From an uncultured Clostridia bacterium (GTDB lineage: Bacteria; Bacillota; Clostridia; Christensenellales; Borkfalkiaceae): a stretch of DNA of 10,524 nt. The position numbers and the translations under genes were made by a program. Location of the stretch: contig CANQUY010000057.1 of assembly GCA_947627125.1 (NCBI GenBank), positions 1-10,524 on the forward strand, written 5' to 3'. This document shows, in pieces, positions 6,194 to 10,524 of the stretch. Below the pieces are notes generated by a model. The model was not told the origin of the DNA. It made no database searches and was given only the letters and a program-made list of their open reading frames with translations. Every line of letters starts with the position of its first letter. Positions within the stretch are counted from its first letter, which is position 1.

Positions 6194-7027
6194 TTAAATC
6201 TCTATCTCCATGCCGTCGTAGGCGGCGAGGACGTTATATTCCGCCTCAGCGCGTGCAAGCAGCTCTGACGTCGGGCGGGCGTTGTGCGAAAAGTGCGTGA
6301 TGACCTTCTTCGTGTGTCCGTCCGCAAGGCCAATCGTTTCGAGGCGGGAAAATGTGTTTCTGTTCTCATCCAAACCCATGTGGCGGGCGGAGGCGTCCGT
6401 TGCGCCGAATAGAAATGTACAGTCAAAGGTGATGAGGTCTACAGGCTTTCCCCCGATCTCCGCAAGATATTGCACGGAATCCTCGGGCAATCTGCCCGTA
6501 TCGGTGAGGTGCAGAATGCGCTTTCCGTCCTTTTCGATGAGATACAGAAGGGGCTCCTCGGAGGAATGCTTCGCAAGGAGGCTGTAGACTTTATATCCCC
6601 CGAAGGAAAATTCCTCAAACGCGCCGACGGGGTGAAGTTCCAAATGCCCGATGACCTCTGGCTTCATCTCCCGCTTCGTGCATTCTTGAAAGACTTCCAT
6701 CACTTCCGCGTTCCCATAGATATGGAGCATGGGCTCCGTCATATCTTCGGCATACTTGTAGCCGCGGAGAATGAAGTCATGGGCGTAGAAATGGTCCATG
6801 TGGGAGTGGGTCACGAGGAGATATTTGAGGGCGGAGAGGTCGTACTTCCGCGTATGCGCAAAGGCGTCGGGCGGAAAGTCGATGGAGAGCTCCCCGTTGA
6901 TGAGGACTTGGGAACGGGTCCTTATTTCCCTTCCCCCTCTCTGCCGCACGCCGCGGCAGTATTCGCAGTTGCAAAAGAGTGCGGGAATGCCCTCCGCCGC
7001 GCCTGTACCGAGATAGATGATATGCAT
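6194..7027 (-). CDS. PhnP-like metallo-beta-lactamase-fold phosphodiesterase
   Basis: This 277-residue hydrolase resembles E. coli PhnP along its length. It has GTGAAEGIPA (7-16), the structural zinc cysteines Cys19, Cys21 and Cys24 (CNCEYC), the catalytic metal motif HSHMDH (74-79), TDTGRLPE with the bridging Asp, ITHFSHN, and a closing YDGMEIEI matching PhnP's FDGMEIGVA. PhnP opens cyclic phosphoribose made during phosphonate breakdown. No other phn gene is here, so the substrate may be another cyclic phosphodiester or nucleotide. MBL-fold genes often follow dtd in Firmicutes, but I recall those as usually a different MBL subtype. Six bases separate it from dtd and one base from the patatin gene. 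No clear Shine-Dalgarno precedes the ATG. Confidence 0.88.
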   Translation of the reverse strand: MHIIYLGTGAAEGIPALFCNCEYCRGVRQRGGREIRTRSQVLINGELSIDFPPDAFAHTRKYDLSALKYLLVTHSHMDHFYAHDFILRGYKYAEDMTEPMLHIYGNAEVMEVFQECTKREMKPEVIGHLELHPVGAFEEFSFGGYKVYSLLAKHSSEEPLLYLIEKDGKRILHLTDTGRLPEDSVQYLAEIGGKPVDLITFDCTFLFGATDASARHMGLDENRNTFSRLETIGLADGHTKKVITHFSHNARPTSELLARAEAEYNVLAAYDGMEIEI

Positions 7028-7033
7028 ATGTAC

Positions 7034-7471
7034 TTAAATTTCGTAAATGATCGTGACGGGGCCGTCGTTGTGCTGTAGAATCTGCATGTCCGCGCCGAAA
7101 ATGCCGTATTTTACGGGAACGCCGAGGCGTTCGAGCAGTTCCCCCGCCGCATGGTAGAGAGGTTCCGCGCGTTCGGGCCGCTCGGCATCGGAAAAGGAGG
7201 GCCTGTTCCCCTTTCTCGCGTCGCCGTACAGCGTAAACTGCGAAACAAAGAGGACTTCCCCGCCGATATCGAGCACGGAACGGTTCATTTTGCCCTCGCC
7301 GTCCTCAAAAATGCGGAGGTTTGCGATCTTCTCGGCGCACTTCTCCGCCTGTTTTATAGTATCGCCCACACGAATGCCGAAATAAACGACAAGCCCGCGT
7401 CCAATCTCGGAGACGGGCTGACCGTTTACGGTGAGCATCGCGCGCAATACCCGTTGCGCGATAAATTTCAT
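7034..7471 (-). CDS. dtd: D-aminoacyl-tRNA deacylase
   Basis: This enzyme removes D-amino acids (and glycine from tRNA-Ala in studied homologues) from tRNAs, protecting translation. The 145-residue length is standard. The protein shows MKFIAQRVLRAMLTVNG at the start, IANLRIFEDGEGKMNRSVLD, the active-site SQFTLYGDARKGNRPSF, and NDGPVT with the cross-subunit Gly-cisPro motif. The start at 7471 is chosen because it fits the family N-terminus and follows GGAG by 6 bp. The frame runs on to 7579, but that extension translates repeat DNA. It is the first gene of the aro operon. No convincing promoter lies just upstream. In many Firmicutes dtd follows relA, but here a repeat island precedes it. Confidence 0.96.
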   Translation of the reverse strand: MKFIAQRVLRAMLTVNGQPVSEIGRGLVVYFGIRVGDTIKQAEKCAEKIANLRIFEDGEGKMNRSVLDIGGEVLFVSQFTLYGDARKGNRPSFSDAERPERAEPLYHAAGELLERLGVPVKYGIFGADMQILQHNDGPVTIIYEI

Positions 7472-7489
7472 AGAAACTCCGTTTGAGGG

Positions 7490-7529
7490 GTTGCCCACCC
7501 CCCTACCCCCCTCCTCAGGAGGGGGCAAC
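7490..7529 (-). promoter_or_regulatory. G-rich leader segment before dtd with alternative folds
   Basis: On the minus strand this leader carries two runs of six G and one run of three G within about 18 bases, about 20 bases upstream of the dtd Shine-Dalgarno. A 9-bp perfect inverted repeat (7507-7515 with 7517-7525) would form a tight GC-only hairpin. A second pairing, GTTGCCC (7490-7496) with GGGCAAC (7523-7529), is mutually exclusive with part of it. A quadruplex-like or hairpin fold near the ribosome site is conceivable. The segment may simply be another repeat module. Confidence 0.35.
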
Positions 7530-7556
7530 GCGCTCATGCTGAGGCGCAGCCTCCCC

Positions 7557-7700
7557 GCGTCATTCTGAGAAACGGACACTGAACGAAGTCCGAGGAATTA
7601 ACCCGAAGAATCTCGCGGGGCGTTTAAAGCCGAATGTGCGGCGAGATGCTTCGGGTAAACATCCGTAAACTTCGTACTTCTCCCGTTCTCAGCATGACGC
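7557..7700. repeat. Palindromic module A, copy 2 (intact)
   Basis: The outer arms GCGTCATTCTGAGAA (7557-7571) and TTCTCAGCATGACGC (7686-7700) pair with one mismatch. The inner arms CCCGAAGAATCTCGC (7602-7616) and GCGAGATGCTTCGGG (7641-7655) also pair with one mismatch. The centre carries GGGGCGTTTAAAGCCGAATG. It is the simplest full copy in the window and serves as reference for copies 1 and 3. Confidence 0.8.
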
Positions 7701-7742
7701 CGCCTCACCCCGTTTCCCCGAAGAGAGTAGGATCCGATCCCT

Positions 7743-7778
7743 CGTTGATTTCTTTTCGCCCTTGAAAAGAAATCAACG
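7743..7778 (-). terminator. 15-bp perfect hairpin after efp
   Basis: Arms 7743-7757 and 7764-7778 are perfectly complementary over 15 bp around a 6-base loop, starting 8 bp after the efp stop codon. The stem is A/T-rich and no U-tract follows it on the minus strand (AGGGATC follows), so it is not a textbook intrinsic terminator. It could protect the efp mRNA 3' end, be an RNase site, or be a weak terminator allowing read-through into dtd. Confidence 0.5.
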
Positions 7779-7786
7779 AAATGTCA

Positions 7787-8353
7787 TTACACTCTCGACA
7801 TGTACTCGCCCGTGCGGGTGTCGATACGGATCGTGTCGCCCTCGTTGACGAACATGGGGACCTGGAAGGTCGCGCCCGTTTCAACCTTTGCGGACTTGGT
7901 GACGTTGGTCGCCGTGTTGCCCTTGACGCCGGGCTCAGCCTCAACGACCTTGAGTTCGACAAAGTTCTCGGGTTCCACGGAGAATGCCTTGTCGTAGAGG
8001 AAGCGCACGGTCACCATATCCGTTTCGCGGATATAGCGGAGCGCATCCTCAACCTTGTCCTCTTCGATGGGCGTCATTTCGTAGGAATCCATATCCATGA
8101 AATAGCAGAAGCCGCCGTCCCTGTAGGAATACTGCATCTTCTTTGTTTCGACCTGCGCCGTTTCGAGCTTCATCGAGGGGTTGAATGTTTCGTCGGAGAG
8201 AACTTGTCCCGTGACCACGTTCTTTAAGGTCGTGCGGACGAAAGCCGCGCCCTTGCCGGGCTTGACGTGCTGGAATTCGACGACGGTATAGACGCCGCTC
8301 TTGTATTCAAACGTGGTGCCCTTTCTGATGTCGCCTGCCATGATTTGTGCCAT
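7787..8353 (-). CDS. efp: Translation elongation factor P
   Basis: EF-P binds between the P and E sites of stalled ribosomes and speeds peptide-bond formation at polyproline. The 188-residue protein has the KOW-like N-terminal domain with FQHVKPGKGAAFVRT, where Lys34 in the loop is the residue modified in studied species. Two OB domains follow, containing FNPSMKLETAQVETKKMQYSY-type and GDTIRIDTRTGEYMSRV signatures. The ATG at 8353 is preferred because AAAGGAGAT (8361-8369) sits at a suitable distance; Met5 is an alternative. It starts 18 bp after the peptidase gene, a classic Firmicutes pairing. No modification enzyme (EpmA/B or YmfI type) is visible here. The gene is followed by a perfect hairpin. 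Confidence 0.98.
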   Translation of the reverse strand: MAQIMAGDIRKGTTFEYKSGVYTVVEFQHVKPGKGAAFVRTTLKNVVTGQVLSDETFNPSMKLETAQVETKKMQYSYRDGGFCYFMDMDSYEMTPIEEDKVEDALRYIRETDMVTVRFLYDKAFSVEPENFVELKVVEAEPGVKGNTATNVTKSAKVETGATFQVPMFVNEGDTIRIDTRTGEYMSRV

Positions 8354-8371
8354 AATCTGTATCTCCTTTGA

Positions 8372-9427
8372 TTACAAAACCAATAAATTTTTCTGTGTTT
8401 TATGCATGAAGGAGTGCGTCTTGCCGTCCTTCATATACATGCTGTCCTCAATTCTGATCCCGAGCTTTTCCGCAATGTAGACGCCCGGCTCATCCGAGAA
8501 CACCATGCCGTTTTCGATGATCTGTTCGGACTTCGGCGAGAGATTGGGATATTCATGGATCTGCAAGCCGATACCGTGGCCCAGAGAGTGGGTGAAGTAC
8601 TTATCGAGCCCAAACTTTTTGAGGTGATCCCGCGCGATCGCGTCCCCCTCTCTCCCCGTCATGCCTGCAACGAGGTTTTCCCGCACGAGGTCATGGGCGG
8701 AAAGGACGATGTCGTACGCCTTTTTGAATTCATCATGCATTTTATCGTCGCCGAAGAGGAAGGTGCGGGTGATATCCGAGCAGTATCCTTCCACCTTGCA
8801 GCCGAAGTCAATGAGGATGGGGTCGCCGAAGCTGAGTTTGGTATTCCCCGTTTCGTGATGGGGAACGCTCCCGTTCGGCCCGAATGCGACGATGGTATCG
8901 AAGGAGGTCCCGCTTGCGCCGAGCTTTCTCATGTTGTACTCGAGAAGGGCGGCGACTTCGTTCTCCGTCATCCCCTCCTTGATCTCGGGCAGGAGCCGCA
9001 AAAAGCCCTCTTCCGCAATGTCGCACGCTCTTTGGATGAGGGAGAGCTCCCCTTCCGACTTATAGAGCATGGCCTCCTTGAGGGCGGGCATGCAGTCAAC
9101 AAGTTCAAAGCCCTTCTCTTCCAAATGTTTGAATGCCGCAACGTTGATAAAGGGATAGGGAACGCCGATCGTCTTTTTGCCTTGAATGAGTTCGATCGCC
9201 TGTAAATAGGAACCCTCCACGACCTCGACTGCCGAGCCGCGGAGCTCCTTTTCCGCTGCCTCGAAGTAGCGGAGATCGGCAACGAACTTGCAGCCCTTTT
9301 CGTCGAGAATGACATAGCCGTCCGTCGAATAGAAGCCTGTGAGGTATCTCCGAAGGAAATCGCACTCAATGAAGAGGGCGTCGGCATGGGAATTTTGATA
9401 TATTTTGCGCAGTTTTTCCGCAACCAT
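8372..9427 (-). CDS. Xaa-Pro peptidase, M24 family (PepP/YqhT-like)
   Basis: This M24 metallopeptidase is expected to cleave the bond before proline in peptides. Numbered from the upstream ATG at 9433 (353 residues), it has a creatinase-type N-terminal domain with RRYLTGFYSTDGYVIL, then the pita-bread catalytic domain. All five dimetal ligands are visible: Asp209 (DFG), Asp220 (SDITRT), His286 (GHGIGLQIHE), Glu315 (DEPG) and Glu329 (IRIED). HETG near 193-196 supports the Xaa-Pro subtype. Two ATGs lie two codons apart. I choose 9427 because a near-perfect promoter ends at 9434, placing the transcript start at about that ATG, so the message may be leaderless. No Shine-Dalgarno precedes either ATG. 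It is co-transcribed with efp, fitting a shared proline theme. Confidence 0.95.
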   Translation of the reverse strand: MVAEKLRKIYQNSHADALFIECDFLRRYLTGFYSTDGYVILDEKGCKFVADLRYFEAAEKELRGSAVEVVEGSYLQAIELIQGKKTIGVPYPFINVAAFKHLEEKGFELVDCMPALKEAMLYKSEGELSLIQRACDIAEEGFLRLLPEIKEGMTENEVAALLEYNMRKLGASGTSFDTIVAFGPNGSVPHHETGNTKLSFGDPILIDFGCKVEGYCSDITRTFLFGDDKMHDEFKKAYDIVLSAHDLVRENLVAGMTGREGDAIARDHLKKFGLDKYFTHSLGHGIGLQIHEYPNLSPKSEQIIENGMVFSDEPGVYIAEKLGIRIEDSMYMKDGKTHSFMHKTQKNLLVL

Positions 9428-9433
9428 AGCCAT

Positions 9434-9480
9434 ATTATACCAAATCGGGGCAAATTCGTCAACGGTTTTTTATAAGAATT
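9434..9480 (-). promoter_or_regulatory. Strong sigma-A promoter of the peptidase-efp unit
   Basis: On the minus strand TTGACG (9457-9462) is followed after exactly 17 bp by a perfect TATAAT (9434-9439). An A/T-rich tract (about 9463-9484) upstream could act as an UP element. The -10 box directly abuts the ATG at 9433. With a usual 6-base discriminator, transcription would begin at about 9427, the A of the second ATG. This is the best promoter in the window. Confidence 0.85.
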
Positions 9481-9542
9481 TATCATGACGCCCCCAAATC
9501 GTCGGCAGGTGGGCAGGCAAGAGGAAAAGCGAGATGAGCGCG

Positions 9543-9714
9543 GCGGGGCGGGATGTCCTCATCCCGAGCGAAGCGAGGGGATCTCGTAAACTTACGGACT
9601 TCCATTCTTAGAGCGAGATTCTCTCGCCCCTTCGGGGCTCGGAATGAGGAAAAAGCTTCCGTGCGTTTGACGGGATCCTTCCCCTTCGGCTTCGCTCAGG
9701 GTCAGGATGAGCGG
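9543..9714. repeat. Long direct repeat, copy 1 (modules B and C)
   Basis: This copy is near-identical to 9882-10050 at an offset of 339 bp. Module B is an imperfect palindrome: CCTCATCCCGAG near its left end pairs with CTCGGAATGAGG about 9640-9651. Module C then runs from GGGATCCTT to AGGATGAGCGG. I count four substitutions through module B and the start of C, then a small length change near the right end. Confidence 0.85.
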
Positions 9715-9735
9715 CTAGGGCAGGATGAACGTGGT

Positions 9736-9831
9736 GCGGCGTCATACTGAGAACGGGAGTAAAACGCAGTCTACAGGAAACGGCCCGAAGTATCTCGCCG
9801 CACATTCGGCTTTAAACGCCCCGCGAGATTC
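9736..9831. repeat. Palindromic module A, copy 3 (inverted, truncated)
   Basis: Read on the minus strand this matches the right half and centre of module A at 7608-7703, including GGGGCGTTTAAAGCCGAATG. Outer arm GCGTCATACTGAGAA (9739-9753) and inner arm CCCGAAGTATCTCGC (9784-9798) are present. The partner inner arm breaks off after GCGAGATT (about 9830) and the second outer arm is missing. Confidence 0.75.
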
Positions 9832-9881
9832 TAACTTCGCGCTACGCGCTCGTGCCGCGCTTAGACACAAATAGAACGCGC

Positions 9882-10050
9882 GCGGGGCGGGGTGTCCTCA
9901 TCCCGAGCGTAGCGAGGGGATCTCGTAAACTTACGGACTTCCGTTCTTAGAGCGAGATTCTCTCGCCCCTTCGGGGCTCGGAATGAGGAAAAAGCTCCCG
10001 TGCGTTTGACGGGATCCTTCCCCTTCGGCTACGAGGTCAGGATGAGCGGG
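9882..10050. repeat. Long direct repeat, copy 2 (modules B and C)
   Basis: This is the second copy of the 9543-9714 repeat. It carries a short deletion in module C, where TACGAGGTCAGG replaces TTCGCTCAGGGTCAGG. Its terminal AGGATGAGCG (10039-10048) ends 7 bp from the TIM-barrel stop codon, matching the placement of the 18-bp module next to the SDR stop. Confidence 0.85.
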
Positions 10051-10055
10051 GGTGC

Positions 10056-10524
10056 TCAACTTTTAATTCTATAATACGTTTCTTTCATCGTCATGGCGTC
10101 CTCGGTTTGGGTACCCGCCGATTCGGAAACAATGTAGGGCTCAAGGCCGTAGCGGACGAGCGCAGCGGCCAACGGTTCAAATTCGGGACCAAAAGTTGTA
10201 TCTTCAAACGTCAAATGGCGGATCTCCCCCCTTGCGCCGTATTGGATCTTGGAGAAGTGCACATGGAAGTGTTTCATCCTCTCATATCCGAGTGCAGAAA
10301 GGAGAATGTCGAGGCGGTCGAGATAGTCCCTCTCCGTCTTTAAGCTCCCCTGTTCGCGGGCGTTGACATGGCCGAAGTCAACACAAGGGGTAAAGACGGG
10401 ATCGGTCTTGCAGATCTCGGCGATCTCCTCCACCGTGCCGATCTGGGCGATCTTCCCCATCGTTTCGGGGCAGAAGATCATGCCCTCGTGGCCGTTCAAA
10501 TAGATATAATCGCGGAGGGTCTTG
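10056..10524 (-). CDS. Endonuclease IV-like TIM-barrel protein, C-terminal fragment
   Basis: The frame is open to the window edge: 155 residues, with the start missing. It resembles the second half of the AP-endonuclease-2 / endonuclease IV TIM-barrel family. PETMGKIAQIG carries a probable metal-binding Glu, CVDFGHVNAREQG a probable Asp and His pair, and MKHFHVHFSKIQYGARGE another His. SES near the end gives the last probable Glu ligand. Family members cut DNA at abasic sites or act on sugars. This branch (GARGE, HLTFED) looks like the Nfo-homologue type found in Firmicutes and thermophiles, whose exact substrate I cannot state. The true start lies outside the window; the TTG at 10499 is not a convincing start because homology continues upstream (KTLRDYIYLNGHEG). 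Confidence 0.75.
   Translation of the reverse strand, partial: KTLRDYIYLNGHEGMIFCPETMGKIAQIGTVEEIAEICKTDPVFTPCVDFGHVNAREQGSLKTERDYLDRLDILLSALGYERMKHFHVHFSKIQYGARGEIRHLTFEDTTFGPEFEPLAAALVRYGLEPYIVSESAGTQTEDAMTMKETYYRIKS

Larger units (their letters stand above)
7472..7786. other. Intergenic region between efp and dtd (repeat island 2)
   Basis: The gap holds, from efp toward dtd, a 15-bp hairpin, a complete palindromic module A, and a G-rich leader segment with its own hairpin. I see no open frame worth calling and no convincing -35/-10 pair for the dtd-aro operon. Transcription may read through from the peptidase-efp unit, or a promoter may be hidden in the repeat. Confidence 0.6.
9485..10055. 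repeat. Repeat island 3 between the TIM-barrel and peptidase genes
   Basis: This non-coding stretch holds two long direct repeats in the same orientation with an inverted, truncated module A copy between them, plus 18-bp module copies at their edges. Short frames through it give repeat-type peptides and are not genes. No terminator with a U-tract follows the TIM-barrel stop codon. The 60 bp next to the promoter (9485-9542) and 9832-9881 match no other part of the window that I can see. Confidence 0.75.

Noticed and set aside
8402..9205. A 267-codon plus-strand frame over the Xaa-Pro peptidase gene
   Set aside because: The minus strand encodes all five M24 metal ligands; the plus frame shows no family motif.
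9543..10050. The direct repeats as long terminal repeats or insertion-sequence ends
   Set aside because: No transposase or integrase frame lies between them and the enclosed DNA is another repeat fragment.

Overview
The window is a compact, GC-rich stretch of a bacterial chromosome, and every recognisable gene lies on the minus strand. Three features suggest an uncultured member of the Clostridia (Firmicutes): an Xaa-Pro peptidase gene directly before efp, a tightly overlapping aroC-aroB-aroE-aroQ-aroK cluster with a type II dehydroquinase, and a dgt-type gene with a Firmicutes-like N-terminus. Placement below class level is a guess. The content is core metabolism; I see no defence system, prophage, insertion sequence, CRISPR array, tRNA or rRNA.

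Layout in transcription order, from high to low coordinates. (1) 10524-10056 is the C-terminal part of an endonuclease-IV-like TIM-barrel protein cut by the window edge. (2) 10055-9434 is a repeat island ending in a near-consensus sigma-A promoter whose -10 box touches the start codon of the next gene. (3) 9427-7787 holds the Xaa-Pro peptidase and efp, 18 to 19 bp apart. (4) 7786-7472 holds a 15-bp hairpin, a palindromic repeat and a very G-rich leader. (5) 7471-748 is one tightly packed nine-gene operon: dtd, PhnP-like hydrolase, patatin-like hydrolase, aroC, aroB, aroE, aroQ, aroK, SDR reductase. Its junctions are 1-7 bp overlaps or gaps of 1-6 bp. (6) 747-223 is a second repeat island followed by a separate AT-rich regulatory segment. 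(7) 222-1 is the N-terminus of a dGTPase-like protein, cut by the window edge.

The operon encodes five of the seven steps of chorismate synthesis: AroB, AroQ, AroE, AroK and AroC. DAHP synthase and AroA (EPSP synthase) are not in the window. Dtd (removal of D-amino acids from tRNA) and EF-P (translation of polyproline) add a translation-quality theme. The PhnP-like, patatin-like and SDR genes share the transcript but have no obvious place in the shikimate pathway.

The most interesting material is non-coding. A pair of palindromic operator-like boxes 23 bp apart lies before dgt. The peptidase promoter appears to make a leaderless mRNA. Every long intergenic gap contains a mosaic of palindromic repeat modules, including an 18-bp repeat that sits 5-7 bp after two stop codons. 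No gene end in the window has a classical hairpin-plus-U-tract terminator.
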